A stretch of DNA of 62,272 nt from Paenibacillus gyeongsangnamensis (lineage in GTDB: Bacteria > Bacillota > Bacilli > Paenibacillales > NBRC-103111): NCBI RefSeq assembly GCF_027533625.1, contig NZ_JAQAGZ010000033.1, forward strand, positions 1-62,272, read 5' to 3'. Of the stretch, positions 52,461 through 61,712 are shown one piece after another. Made by a program: the position numbers and the translations under genes. Within the stretch, counting starts at the first letter, position 1, and every line of letters begins with the position of its first letter. The notes beneath the pieces were generated by a model that had not been told where the DNA came from, made no database searches, and saw only the letters and a list, made by a program, of their open reading frames with translations.

Positions 52461-52981
52461 TAATTAGATTGGTGTAAATTATCGTTTATACCTACACCAA
52501 TAGTACTAATGTTTTTTCTTCGACTAACCAATTCACTAACAAGTATTTCCAATAGCCTCTGTCGAAGTATTAAAAACACACTTTGACGGAGGTATTCTTA
52601 TGCCGTTACCAAAAAACAGAATCGTTCCTAAAGAGAAGAAGTACTTTCGCCCCGAGTTGGATCACTGTAGTTTTGCTTGTCCGGCCCGACAGCGGCAGGG
52701 CGAACAAGAGTATATGCGTTGCATGGGTGCGATCCGGCCGGTAATCAACCTGTGGGCGAGTTGGACCGCCAGGGCAATCCGCTTTGCCGCGCTTTTGTTA
52801 ACCAGAGGTAAGCTGCTACCTATATAGTAAGGTATTAGATCCCGTGCAGGAGGAATCAAAAGTTGGTGGAAGTCGACCCTAACAGTTACGCAACTCGGAT
52901 TGCCGCAGCATAAAGCGCAGACGGATGCGGGCCGAATGGAGCCAGATGAAAGATGGATCTACAGAAACGAGGTGAGCCGCG
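52461..52981. other. Region of short remnants
   Basis: A good site (GACGGAGG) precedes ATG 52600, whose first 23 codons (MPLPKNRIVPKEKKYFRPEL then DHC) look like the start of a zinc-ribbon-type protein, perhaps a transposase; the frame then loses character. No complete gene is supported. Confidence 0.35.
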
Positions 52982-53596
52982 ATGACAAAAAAACAAGCGA
53001 ACATTGGCACTGAGAATACGATACCGTTAAATAAATCGGCCATGATGGTTTCGATCTTCATGGCTACCGCCTTAGTAGGGTGCGGCCAGACAACAACGCC
53101 ACCGCAAAAGACACCGGCAAGTCCTGCCCAGCAGACGGCATCGACGCAGACAACGGCCAATCAGGACGCTCCGCCGTACGGGGGGACGATCATAGACTAC
53201 TGCCGCGATGATAACGGAGACGGGCACTGCGACGATTCTGGCGAGAACTATGATAAGCAATACGCTTATACCCACGATGGACATCCGTATTATGGCCGGA
53301 GCGGCGCCGTCACGTCCGGGGTTATCGCGGCCGGCGCGCTGGCCGGTGCAGCTCTCGGCGCTGCGGCGATGACGGCAGGGAAGCCTACACAGCCGATCCC
53401 CAGCACTCCGCCGTCTGTATCCCTGCCTGTGACCAGCGTGGACCCGAAGAAGACGCCTCCTTCTATGGGAACTGGGACGCCTTCAACCGGAACGGCAGCT
53501 CCGACGACTTCGTCCCGAACCGGTTCGTTCAGCACCGGTTCGGGAAGTCAAACTGATGCGGACAAGAAGAGCACGGGATCGACGACAAGCGAATAA
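52982..53596 (+). CDS. Ser/Thr/Gly-rich lipoprotein, probably shortened by an internal stop
   Basis: ATG 52982 follows GAGGTGAG. A hydrophobic stretch with a lipobox-like LVGC (residues about 20-34) precedes a Thr/Pro/Gln-rich linker, then YCRDDNGDGHCDD, an EF-hand-like acidic loop flanked by Cys, a small glycine/alanine helix (GVIAAGALAGAALGAAAM), and a long low-complexity tail. The reading frame stops at TAA 53594 but, in the same frame, continues as Ser/Gly-rich sequence to TAA 53756. The stop may thus be a recent nonsense change. Likely a surface lipoprotein; no enzyme domain is seen. Confidence 0.65.
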   Translation: MTKKQANIGTENTIPLNKSAMMVSIFMATALVGCGQTTTPPQKTPASPAQQTASTQTTANQDAPPYGGTIIDYCRDDNGDGHCDDSGENYDKQYAYTHDGHPYYGRSGAVTSGVIAAGALAGAALGAAAMTAGKPTQPIPSTPPSVSLPVTSVDPKKTPPSMGTGTPSTGTAAPTTSSRTGSFSTGSGSQTDADKKSTGSTTSE

Positions 53597-53758
53597 ACAT
53601 CAAAGGTTTCAACCTCTAGCTCCGCTTCGAAGACGCCCTCAAAGTCCATAGGAAGTGTAGGAACGTCGAAAAGTGGATCAACGTCCAACGGGATATCCAA
53701 CGGAGTGCCAGGTTCCAGGGGCGGAATAGGAAGCTCTTCTTCTGGTTCCAGCAGCTAA

Positions 53759-54216
53759 ACCAGCTCGTTGACGAATAGAAGCCGGGACGAACCGGAAACC
53801 GGGTTTTCGGTAATGGGGGAAACAACGGAGACGGGGGCTGCGCATAAAGCTTACCTCTCTCTATACCGTCAGTTCCCTTTATGGCGAGCCGTACGTAGGC
53901 ACTGAATGGTATAATCCCGAGTAGCAGAGCGTCATGATCTGGTTTCTGGCTAAAGAGACCGGCGGGCAGCTTTGTTCGGGAGACGACATCGACCAAGTAG
54001 GTTATTCTCTTACGAGGAGCTCCCCCGAATCGCTTTACCTGCACTTGAAATCGTGATTCGCAAATTGCTGGAGGAGCATCTCATTAACTAGCATCCTTAC
54101 CCCACCACTCGTTTTGATAAAGCCATAGCCTGGTACAAAAAAAGATTGCCAACCATCCGGTCAAGAAGGTCGGATAGTGGCAATCTTTCTAATTTACGAA
54201 CTCATTACGAGCTTGA
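53759..54216. other. Degenerate coding remnant and spacer
   Basis: In the plus strand around 53869-54000 a peptide-like stretch (SLYGEPYVGTEWYNPE, stop, QSVMIWFLAKETGGQL) suggests a decayed gene. A perfect hairpin region near 54148-54195 (GATTGCC with GGCAATC) is the terminator of the minus-strand reductase. Confidence 0.4.
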
Positions 54217-55329
54217 TTAGCTCAGCGTGGCAAGCGCCTCCCGCGTGAATGACAGCAGCTCATCGGTGCGGTTATCGCGGATCTTGGCCGCCCAGGCCGG
54301 GTCAGTCAGCAGTGCGCGACCAACGGCAACGAGGTCGAACTCGCCGCGCTCCAGACGCTCGATCAAGTTTTCGATGCCGGCAGCCTGCCCACCCTTGCCT
54401 TCCTCGAACAGACTGGTGAAAACGGAGTCAAGGCCGACGGAGCCTACCGTAATAGACGGCTTCCCTGTCAGTTTGCGGGTCCAGCCCGCCAGGTTGAGGT
54501 CGGATCCCTCGAACTCAGGCTCCCAGAAGCGGCGCGTGGAAGCATGGAAAATATCGACACCTGCCACAGACAGCGGTGCGAGGAAGCGCCCCAAGTCCTC
54601 CGGGTTCGCTGCCAGCTTGGCGTCGTAATGCATCGGCTTCCATTGGGAGAAGCGGAAGATAATCGGGAAGGCGGGGCCAACCGCGGCTCGCACCGCCTCG
54701 ATAACCTCTACCGCGAATGTGGTGCGGCCAACCAGGTCGCCGCCATACTTATCCGTGCGCTTGTTGGTTACCTCCCAGAAAAACTGGTCAATGAGGTAAC
54801 CGTGCGCGCCGTGGATTTCCACAGCATCAAAGCCGATACGCTTCGCGTCGGCTGCGGCTTGGGCGTAAGCCTGCACAAGACCGCGAATCTCCTCGACCGT
54901 CAACGGCTCAGATACCGGCTGGCCGGTCAGGCTCAGGCCCGATGGCCCGATCGGGTCAACATTCGAATCCGGAAATTTTTCCTTATCGCGGGCCGTGCCG
55001 GTGTGCCAGATCTGAGGAGCGATTTTGCCGCCGGCTTCATGCACCTCGCGGACAACGTGCGACCATCCTTCTAGCGCTTCCTCACCGTAAAAATGAGGTA
55101 CGCCGTGATCGGCAGCTGCAGCCGGATGGTTAATGACCGTTCCTTCAGTGATGATGAGGCCGACGTCATTTTTCGCTCTGCGGCGGTAATATCCGGCCAC
55201 ATCGGGACCTGGAACGCCTTTCGGCGAAAAGCATCGGGTCATAGGGGCCATAACGATACGATTTTTAAGCTTCAATCGGCCGTCTTCAAAAGGTTTGAAC
55301 AAAGCCTCTGCTGTTTTGGATATAGTCAT
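54217..55329 (-). CDS. Old-yellow-enzyme-type NADH:flavin oxidoreductase
   Basis: The 370-residue FMN barrel has LKNRIVMAPMTRCFSPKGVP, LIITEGTVI, QIWHTGTARD, the substrate-binding FDAVEIHGAHGYLIDQFFW, and the late FMN site DLVAVGRALLTDPAWA. It would reduce activated alkenes with NAD(P)H. The His-Gly-Ala-His site is intact (substrate anchor). It lies behind an ArsR-type gene on the same strand with a 95-nt gap holding an ATTTAT-CT-ATAAAT dyad. Confidence 0.92.
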   Translation of the reverse strand: MTISKTAEALFKPFEDGRLKLKNRIVMAPMTRCFSPKGVPGPDVAGYYRRRAKNDVGLIITEGTVINHPAAAADHGVPHFYGEEALEGWSHVVREVHEAGGKIAPQIWHTGTARDKEKFPDSNVDPIGPSGLSLTGQPVSEPLTVEEIRGLVQAYAQAAADAKRIGFDAVEIHGAHGYLIDQFFWEVTNKRTDKYGGDLVGRTTFAVEVIEAVRAAVGPAFPIIFRFSQWKPMHYDAKLAANPEDLGRFLAPLSVAGVDIFHASTRRFWEPEFEGSDLNLAGWTRKLTGKPSITVGSVGLDSVFTSLFEEGKGGQAAGIENLIERLERGEFDLVAVGRALLTDPAWAAKIRDNRTDELLSFTREALATLS

Positions 55330-55358
55330 CTTTCTCTCCTCCTGCCTAGAAAGTGTTT

Positions 55359-55372
55359 ATTTATCTATAAAT
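55359..55372. promoter_or_regulatory. AT-rich dyad before the OYE gene
   Basis: ATTTAT-CT-ATAAAT, a perfect dyad 30 nt upstream of the reductase start; candidate ArsR-type operator. Confidence 0.5.
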
Positions 55373-55424
55373 ACAAATATATAGGTTAATAGATCAAAAT
55401 GCAAATTTTTCGGAGAAGCTTTGA

Positions 55425-55757
55425 CTACTTGTTATTGACTTGCAGCCCGGCTGTGAAGCTTTCTAAGAAGGCGGCAATCCCTTCTTCATTACGCCTGTAA
55501 TAGGTCCATTGGCCGTAGCGTCGGGACTTCAGAAGTCCGGCTTTCTGCATGGAGGAGAGGTAAGAGGAGATGACCGACTGCGCAAGACCGGATTTTTCTT
55601 GATTGCTTCCCACGCAGACACCTCCAGGGAACTCTTCTTTGATAATGTTAGGCAGATTCTCGTTCATTTTTTCCGGCTCCCGCAGCCAGCAAAGAATGTT
55701 GAGACGAGTCTCATTAGACAAAGCCTTCAGTACGGCAAGCATATCCTCAGTATTCAA
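55425..55757 (-). CDS. ArsR-family regulator
   Basis: The winged helix has MLAVLKALSNETRLNILCWL, a Cys-containing loop (FPGGVCVGSNQEKSG), SVISSYLSSMQKAGLLKSRR, and the wing YGQWTYYRRNEEG. Two Cys (positions about 20 and 45) could form a redox or electrophile sensor. The frame opens far upstream, but only TTG 55757 or ATG 55742 give a normal N-terminus; neither has an ideal ribosome site. It most likely controls the adjacent ene-reductase. Confidence 0.8.
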   Translation of the reverse strand: MNTEDMLAVLKALSNETRLNILCWLREPEKMNENLPNIIKEEFPGGVCVGSNQEKSGLAQSVISSYLSSMQKAGLLKSRRYGQWTYYRRNEEGIAAFLESFTAGLQVNNK

Positions 55758-56042
55758 TCCTCGACACCCATTCCTAGTTGTTTTTTCCCAGTATATCAAA
55801 AGTACTTCCCATGAGAAATATGATAACCACATTCGTATTTATTAAGACGGTGCAGAAGCGCCTTCATGTGTTGGAAAAAATGATTTACCTCAAACTGTAC
55901 CGTGTAATGGGGGCGGCGGGCTGATTACACTAGAAGCATCGAAGTCAAGTTCGGCTGTTCGAGACATAGAAGCTGCAGCCGCGACTCGACGTTAAACGCC
56001 TTCGAAGCTAATTGCTTCACAATTTTTGAGGAGGATTCATCA

Positions 56043-57103
56043 TTGAAATTGGAAACATTGAGCTGGAAGCCCGAATGGGAGCTGAAGTTTGCTGCATACC
56101 GGGACAAAGGCTGCATACCCGGTAGGGTTGCGCTGGAGCATAAACATATGTACCGCGTGTATACAGAGCATGGGGATTTGCTCACCGAGGTCTCGGGCAA
56201 AATGCGGCACACCGCGGCCGGCCGGGCCGACTATCCGGCTGTCGGAGACTGGGTCGCCGTTTCCGCACGTCTGGAGGAAGGCCGGGCGACGACCCACGGC
56301 GTGCTGCCCCGCCTCAGTAAGTTTTCGCGCAAAGCGGCCGGCAGCACGATTGAAGAACAAATTGTCGCCGCCAACATCGACACGGTATTTCTCGTTAATG
56401 CGCTCAATCAAGACTTTAATGTGCGCCGTATTGAAAGGTACATGATACTCGCTTGGGAAAGCGGCGCGAACCCGGTCATCGTGCTCAGCAAAGCCGATTT
56501 ATGCGACGATGTTAAAGCGGCAGTGGCCGAGGTCGCAGCAGTTTCAGTCGGAGTGACTATTCATGTCATCAGCTCGATCGAGCAGCAAGGGCTGGAACAA
56601 TTGACGCCATATCTCAAAGAAGGAACAACGGTCGCTCTGCTTGGCTCGTCCGGAGCCGCAAATCCACGCTGATCAACAGCCTTTACGGCAGTGTCATGCA
56701 TGAGACGAACGATGTACGGCATGTGGATGACCGGGGCAAGCATACAACGACGTACCATGAAATGATCATCCTGCCGGACGGCGGACTGCTGATTGATACA
56801 CCGGGGATGCGGGAGCTGCAAATGTGGGACGCCGACAGCGGCTTCAACGCTTCGTTTCAGGATATCGAAGCGTTGGCGGAGCAATGCCGCTTTCAGGATT
56901 GCCGGCATTTGAAGGAGCCGGGCTGCGCCGTCAAACTGGCTATTGCCGAAGATGAACTCAGCCGCGACCGCTACGACAATTACGTGAAGCTGCAAAAGGA
57001 GCTCGCCTACTTGGCCCGCAAAGAAAACCGCTCGGCTCAGCTCACGCAAAAAGACAAACGCAAGCCGATCCTGACACGAAAAGTGGCCGCCGACGAGGAA
57101 TGA
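56043..57103 (+). pseudogene. RsgA-type ribosome GTPase, frameshifted in the P-loop
   Basis: The first frame has the OB-fold start and the circularly permuted GTPase order: NKAD-like VIVLSKADLCDD before the P-loop GSSGA at its end. At about 56658 one G is missing from the expected GCC-GGC-AAA, so Gly-Ala-Gly-Lys-Ser is broken. The rest follows in another frame: STLINSLYG, DDRGKHTTTYHEM, LIDTPGMRELQMW, and a zinc knuckle CRFQDCRHLKEPGCAVKLAI. It helps mature the 30S subunit. The start is an ATT/TTG-type or ATG-near codon at 56043 after GAGGAGG. The loss hits the catalytic loop, so a working copy elsewhere is implied, or it is a sequence error. Confidence 0.88.
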
Positions 57104-57135
57104 ATTGCAGCGTATACGGAGCTTTGATTCAAAAG

Positions 57136-57176
57136 ACGCCCTGCATCTCCATTAGTGATGGGGAAGTGCAAGGCGT
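57136..57176 (+). terminator. Hairpin after rsgA
   Basis: ACGCCCTGCA and TGCAAGGCGT pair with an inner CCAT-ATGG helix. Confidence 0.6.
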
Positions 57177-57201
57177 TCTCGCGTTTGCTCGAGGGAACCA
57201 A

Positions 57202-57230
57202 GAAGCCGGCTTAGTGACTTAGCCGGCTTC
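57202..57230. terminator. Second hairpin after rsgA
   Basis: GAAGCCGGCT and AGCCGGCTTC form a perfect 10-bp stem with a 9-nt loop; there is no T-tract. Confidence 0.5.
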
Positions 57231-57369
57231 AACTGCCACACATTTTGACCGTCCAGAAAATCCTATTCCGTTAATATACGGAAATGAATCTTATACATTA
57301 GCCAAAATGTAACGAAAAATAAACAGTTTTGTCAGAAAGTTTTGAACGTCTTATGTCGGCGAGTGGGAT

Positions 57370-57385
57370 TGTGATTTAGATCACA
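57370..57385 (+). promoter_or_regulatory. Second TGTGA-N6-TCACA box
   Basis: TGTGA-TTTAGA-TCACA, the same Fnr/Crp-type consensus as at 36070. The next 300 nt hold no clear gene, so its target may be lost. Confidence 0.6.
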
Positions 57386-57711
57386 TTGACTAACCATCGA
57401 TATCTTTAAGCTGAGTAACAGCTAGTGAAATACGAAGGGATGAGAATCGTTTCCGCCATCAAGAAGAGCGCTATCCGTACTCCGTCACTGGAGGCTGTTG
57501 ACTCCTCTGGTTTGTTTCAAGAGTTACGAGTTTATGCAGCGCTGACGAAATCGCAAATCTTGATCATGCTACATTTTACATCGCTATGTGCAGCATACAT
57601 CGCTAATTAAGGCATTCCTGATATAGCCGACTTTATCGTGGGCATGGATTATGACGTTCAATTCTCGTAGGCAGTTAATGAGGAGTAACAGACAGAAGGG
57701 AGAGGCCAATC

Positions 57712-58074
57712 ATGAATCAAGAAAAAGAACAATCCGTACCAAGTGTAGGGATAATCCGATTCGCATGGATGACGATCGCCGCCGTCTTTCTCGTGAATCT
57801 ATCCGGCTTTGTCGATACACAACCATGCTTAACGCGCGCGAACACCGAGCAAGCCGGTTATATGGAACGGCAGGCATGCGCGGGCGGGAAAAGGCAGCGC
57901 TTGATCAGCTCCGTCGGGCGATTCTGGAGCGACGACGGTGCGATTCCGTTACTCGAAGAGGCCTTCCCGAGGCGGACGGAAACCGGCACAGGCAAACGCA
58001 ATTGGGGCTACCCGTTCCGTACCGGCCACTTCGATATAGACCGCGAAGATTCCGGACGATTACGGAGACGATGA
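57712..58074 (+). pseudogene. Degenerate gene of unknown family
   Basis: The start (ATG 57712 with a hydrophobic stretch FAWMTIAAVFLVNLSGF) looks real, but after about residue 37 the frame loses protein character and neighbouring frames carry plausible pieces up to 58136. I treat it as a frameshifted remnant. No function assigned. Confidence 0.35.
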
Positions 58075-58184
58075 GCGCGGACATTGGCGCGAAAACGGAA
58101 CCGACGGTTCTAGTACGCAATTGCGCCTACGGGTAGTAACGGGGTAACTGTCGCCAAGGGCGAAGTATATGGATAAAAATGTGA

Positions 58185-58212
58185 GAACCCTCCGAATTGG
58201 AGGGTTCTTTTT
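58185..58212 (+). terminator. Terminator between the remnant and the MarR gene
   Basis: GAACCCTCC pairs with GGAGGGTTC, followed by TTTTT. Confidence 0.85.
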
Positions 58213-58219
58213 ATAAGTG

Positions 58220-58690
58220 TCAAGGTGGCGGGGCATTCCAAGACGCTGAAGACCTTATTTTTGTTCTTTCCGCCAGCTTAGTAATCGACTCAATGTCTTG
58301 ATCGGTTAATTGATCGAGGAAATGTTTGCGTATTGCCTTTGAGACGATGGGACGGGCTTCATCCAACGCTGATTTTCCAGCGGAAGTGATGATGACATGA
58401 ACACCACGATCTTTATCTAATGATTTCCTCATCACAAGTCCGCGTTTTTCCATCCGCGTCAGATGATGTGACAATCGACTCTTATCCCAGTCCATCGAGT
58501 CGGCTAATTCCTGTTGGCGAAGCTTACCTTTCCCAAATTGGACTAGCCGATCCAATACTCCAAAATCACCCTCCGATAGTCCTGTGTGCTCGGACATATC
58601 TTTTACTACGCGATCGAAGATGCTTTTGAAGGAGCCCTTCCACATATGCCATATTCGCATTTCCTCTTCGGTTAGCTCGTTCTTGTCCAT
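58220..58690 (-). CDS. MarR-family regulator
   Basis: From ATG 58690 the 156-residue protein has the MarR winged helix: GLSEGDFGVLDRLVQFGKGK, LRQQELADSMDWDKSRLSHH, and the wing RKSLDKDRGVHVIITSAG. The upstream frame extension overlaps an operator and is not used. It is divergent from two short-chain dehydrogenase genes and the intergenic region has two matching 14-bp dyads, so it represses both itself and the operon. Confidence 0.88.
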   Translation of the reverse strand: MDKNELTEEEMRIWHMWKGSFKSIFDRVVKDMSEHTGLSEGDFGVLDRLVQFGKGKLRQQELADSMDWDKSRLSHHLTRMEKRGLVMRKSLDKDRGVHVIITSAGKSALDEARPIVSKAIRKHFLDQLTDQDIESITKLAERTKIRSSASWNAPPP

Positions 58691-58707
58691 AGGAACATGA
58701 TAACATA

Positions 58708-58721
58708 GTTGACGTATCAAC
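58708..58721. promoter_or_regulatory. MarR-type operator, site 1
   Basis: GTTGACGTATCAAC. Its exact reverse complement is at 58746-58759. Confidence 0.75.
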
Positions 58722-58745
58722 CGCAATATGTTAAAGTAGGCGCTG

Positions 58746-58759
58746 GTTGATACGTCAAC
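58746..58759. promoter_or_regulatory. MarR-type operator, site 2
   Basis: GTTGATACGTCAAC, 38 bp (centre to centre) from site 1, in the divergent promoter. Confidence 0.75.
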
Positions 58760-58807
58760 CTATAGGCTGTATTGCAAAGACCGCACATCGATGCAAGAAA
58801 GGAGAGT

Positions 58808-59605
58808 ATGACCATACAGGACAAACCCGTTGCCTTGGTCACCGGGGCCAACAAAGGAATCGGTCTTCAAACCGCGAAGGATCTCGCGGCGCACGGCTTC
58901 ACTGTGTTCGTCGGGTCGCGCAACCTCGAGCGCGGGGAAATGGCCGCGCAGAGCGTCGGAGCGGATGCCCGCGCACTCCAGCTCGATGTCACGAATCAGG
59001 CCTCCGCCGCCGCCGCGGCAGATCGCATCCGGAACGAGCTCGGCCGGCTCGACGTGCTCGTTAACAACGCGGGCATCTCGCATGCGGGAAAGCCGCTTAA
59101 GGAAATCGGGAAGTCGGGCTGCGCAAGCGCCGCATCTCTCGACGAGGTGCGCGCGGTGTTCGAGTCGAACGTGTTCGGCGTCATCGCCGTCACGCAAGCG
59201 ATGCTGCCACTCCTTCGTGAAGCGTCGGCGGCACGCATCGTCAACGTATCGAGCGAAGCGGGCTCGCTGACGCTCAACTCGAACCCGGCCAATCCGCATC
59301 GCACGATGTTCGGCGCCGTCTACAGCCCGTCGAAAACTGCCCTCAACGCGATCACGCTCGCCTTCGCCTTGGATCTTGAGTTAACAGGCATCAAGGTCAA
59401 CGCTGCAGAGCCGGGCTTCACCGCGACGGATCTCAACAACTTCGAGGGCACGCTCACCGTCCAACAGGCCGCACGTCATCCTGTGCACCTCGCGCTCCTC
59501 GACGAGAACGGTCCGACGGGCACTTTCTCGAGCGTGAACGGCCCATCCCGTGGTGAGCCAATCATTTCATTCAAAGAAAGGAACATTTTTTATGGATATT
59601 CGTGA
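58808..59605 (+). CDS. Short-chain dehydrogenase/reductase
   Basis: ATG 58808 follows AGAAAGGAGAG. The SDR has ALVTGANKGIGLQTAKDLAA, NNAGIS, the Ser in IVNVSSEAGS, and YSPSKTALNAI (Tyr-x3-Lys). After GPTGTFSSVNG the expected end (Pro-Trp then stop) is one base out of frame, so translation runs 13 codons further and overlaps the next gene. It may still be functional. It reduces or oxidises an unknown carbonyl or alcohol, induced through the MarR protein. Confidence 0.85.
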   Translation: MTIQDKPVALVTGANKGIGLQTAKDLAAHGFTVFVGSRNLERGEMAAQSVGADARALQLDVTNQASAAAAADRIRNELGRLDVLVNNAGISHAGKPLKEIGKSGCASAASLDEVRAVFESNVFGVIAVTQAMLPLLREASAARIVNVSSEAGSLTLNSNPANPHRTMFGAVYSPSKTALNAITLAFALDLELTGIKVNAAEPGFTATDLNNFEGTLTVQQAARHPVHLALLDENGPTGTFSSVNGPSRGEPIISFKERNIFYGYS

Positions 59606-60299
59606 CAAGGTCGTTCTTATTACTGGAGCATCCGCTGGTATCGGCTTAGCCACAGCACGCCGCTTTGCCGCCGCTGGTGCCAAATTAGCATTGGTAGCTC
59701 GATCTGCGGATGTACTCAATCATCTCGCCGAGGAATTGAAGATCCGGGGAAGTGACGCTGTAGCTATGCCTGCTGACGTGAGCGATCCGAAGCAAGTTCA
59801 ACGAGTCATTGATGAGACGGCTCGGCACTTTGGTCGGTTGGATGTGGTCATCAATAACGTAGGACAAGCTGCAGTTGGCACGATCGCCGACCTCAATCGT
59901 GATGATTTCCGTAAGATCTTTGACCTTAATGTGATTGGACCATTAGCAGCTATGCAAGCTGTGATCCCAATCATGCGAGAGCAAGGAGGAGGACTGATCA
60001 TCAATATAAGTTCGGTGGTTACCAAGATGAATATTCCTGGAATCGGAGCCTATGCAGCTACCAAAGCCGCTTTGAACATGCTTTCCGATACAGCACGCGG
60101 TGAATTGGCCTCAGAGCATATCCGGGTGATTTCCGTCTATCCGCGCGCAACCGCAACGGATTTTGGCAAAAACGCTCTGGGCGTTCGCCAGCAGCAGCCA
60201 CAAGGTTCTTCCAATCCATCTGATACTCCTGAATTTGTTGCAGAGAAAATCTTGGCAGCAGCTTTAAATGAGCCAGATGAGCAATATATGGATAAATGA
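59592..60299 (+). CDS. Short-chain dehydrogenase/reductase
   Basis: ATG 59592 follows AAAGAAAGGAAC. Features: VVLITGASAGIGLATARRFA, NNVGQA, the Ser in IINISSVVTKM, and YAATKAALNML. The 235-residue length is standard. It is co-transcribed with, but not close in sequence to, the first SDR; the codon use is less GC-rich, so the two genes may have different origins. Confidence 0.88.
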   Translation: MDIRDKVVLITGASAGIGLATARRFAAAGAKLALVARSADVLNHLAEELKIRGSDAVAMPADVSDPKQVQRVIDETARHFGRLDVVINNVGQAAVGTIADLNRDDFRKIFDLNVIGPLAAMQAVIPIMREQGGGLIINISSVVTKMNIPGIGAYAATKAALNMLSDTARGELASEHIRVISVYPRATATDFGKNALGVRQQQPQGSSNPSDTPEFVAEKILAAALNEPDEQYMDK

Positions 60300-60421
60300 T
60301 ATTCGACAAATCAATTTGGGTAGAGCTACGGCTCCACTAAAGCGGGCCCGTACACCTGATGAGTTGGTACCACCCTAATCACATCACCTTCATCGTGCCA
60401 ACTATTGAGCTGAGCCAAATT

Positions 60422-60736
60422 TCACTTCTTTAAGATCGATTCGATAGAAAGTTCAATTTTCACTACATCTTCCACGCCAGACTCCAGAGGAATGTTGAAG
60501 GTCAAGCAAGCCAAAGTCACTGCGAGGTGAAAACCCGAGCTTTCAAACGTGATGTAGGGATGTTCCTCCACATGAAGTAATAGGTCGCTCTTCAAGTGCT
60601 CATCTCTCAGGTTGTAACGAGTAGTTACACTCGCTGCGTCAATATAGAAGCGAACAGACGCCGTCGATGAATCATCGGGATAGAAAGCCACTTCAGCTTG
60701 ATAACGTTCGAATACTCCTTTTACTCGGGCAATCAT
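60422..60736 (-). pseudogene. YceI-family protein with deleted ends and core
   Basis: IARVKGVFERYQAEVAFYPD, VRFYIDAASVTTRYNLRDEH and EEHPYITFESSGF are typical of YceI, a lipocalin-like isoprenoid-binding fold of about 170 residues. The first strand and about 50 residues before the last strand (VEDVVKIELSIESI) are gone, giving 104 residues. Probably non-functional. Confidence 0.7.
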
Positions 60737-60808
60737 CAGTAATCATCAGATGTTTGACGCTCTCGAATCAAATCACTGTACAAAATGTTCCATTGAACTC
60801 CCAGGCTT

Positions 60809-60901
60809 AAACTAACGGGTGACGATAGTACAATGACAGCAGGCTGCCGGGACGATCGGCAGCCTGTTCAGCTAAACCGAGGGACGGGCAGAATTATTCA
60901 G
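60809..60901. repeat. Cassette-type intergenic element E9
   Basis: Left core AACTAACGGGTGACGATAG, hairpin CAGGCTGCCG-N7-CGGCAGCCTG (60840-60866), right core CGAGGGACGGGCAGAATT (60878). The plan equals E3 and E6. Confidence 0.75.
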
Positions 60902-60968
60902 TAAAGTTATTCTAATCGTTAACCGTATATGGTATCGTAAGAGGTAATTTTTAAGCTGGAGGTTCGGT

Positions 60969-61592
60969 ATGGGAAACTTTTATCTGTTTGTCATCATGTC
61001 AATCTTGCTGATTATTCTCCCTGGTCCTGATACTGGATTAGCCACCCAAAACACCATTACTCATGGAAAAAAAGGTGGAATTGATACAGTTTTGGGTATT
61101 TCAACAGGACTTATCTTTCATACATTAGCGGCAGTTTTTGGTCTTTCTGCCATTATTGTAAAATCTGCATTGTTGTTTTCTATTTTTAAATATGTTGGTG
61201 CAATTTATCTGATTTATTTAGGTGTAACATCAATACGGTCTTTAAAGAAGAATACAGCCTCAACTAATGGCAACCACCAAACAAGATATAAGAATAAATC
61301 TCCATTTGGCCAAGGTTTTTTGACAAACCTTCTTAATCCGAAAGTAGCTGTTTTCTTCCTTACGTTTCTTCCACAATTTTTGACTTCTGGCAGTAAACCA
61401 TTTTTGCAATTTCTCGTCATGGGACTTACTTATACAGTTTTAACTATCATTTGGTTCTTACTGTATGTATATTTAATTGATTACATCAGTACATGGATGA
61501 AGAAACCTTCTACTCAGAGAGCTATCCAAGGAATATCAGGTTTTGTTCTAGTTGCTTTTGGAATTAAACTTGCTTTAGAAAGAAGACCTTAG
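60969..61592 (+). CDS. LysE-family translocator
   Basis: The 207-residue protein has six helices and the family pattern: LLIILPGPDTGLATQNTITH, GKKGGIDTVLGISTGLIFHT, GAIYLIYLGVTSIRSLKK and FLTNLLNPKVAVFFLTFLPQ. LysE/RhtB members export amino acids. ATG 60969 follows AAGCTGGAGG. It stands alone between E9 and the partial core at 61690, with lower GC than its left neighbours. Confidence 0.9.
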   Translation: MGNFYLFVIMSILLIILPGPDTGLATQNTITHGKKGGIDTVLGISTGLIFHTLAAVFGLSAIIVKSALLFSIFKYVGAIYLIYLGVTSIRSLKKNTASTNGNHQTRYKNKSPFGQGFLTNLLNPKVAVFFLTFLPQFLTSGSKPFLQFLVMGLTYTVLTIIWFLLYVYLIDYISTWMKKPSTQRAIQGISGFVLVAFGIKLALERRP

Positions 61593-61689
61593 TTTTTCGT
61601 TTTCGTGGCATAATTTTAGGAAAATCCCTACCAATTAATTTGATGTTGGATTTTTATTTACCTTTGAAATCAAGTTCTACTGGTTGTTC

Positions 61690-61712
61690 CACTAACGGAT
61701 AACGATAGCTGG
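61690..61712. repeat. Isolated left core E10
   Basis: CACTAACGGATAACGATAGC, matching the left core of E6 and E9, with no hairpin directly after it. Confidence 0.6.

Noticed and set aside
54544..55074. 176-codon plus-strand frame opposite the ene-reductase
   Set aside because: Shadow of the minus-strand gene with no independent signal.
57425..57610. 61-codon frame after the orphan Fnr-type box
   Set aside because: GTG start without a ribosome site and no coherent protein features; not enough to call a gene.
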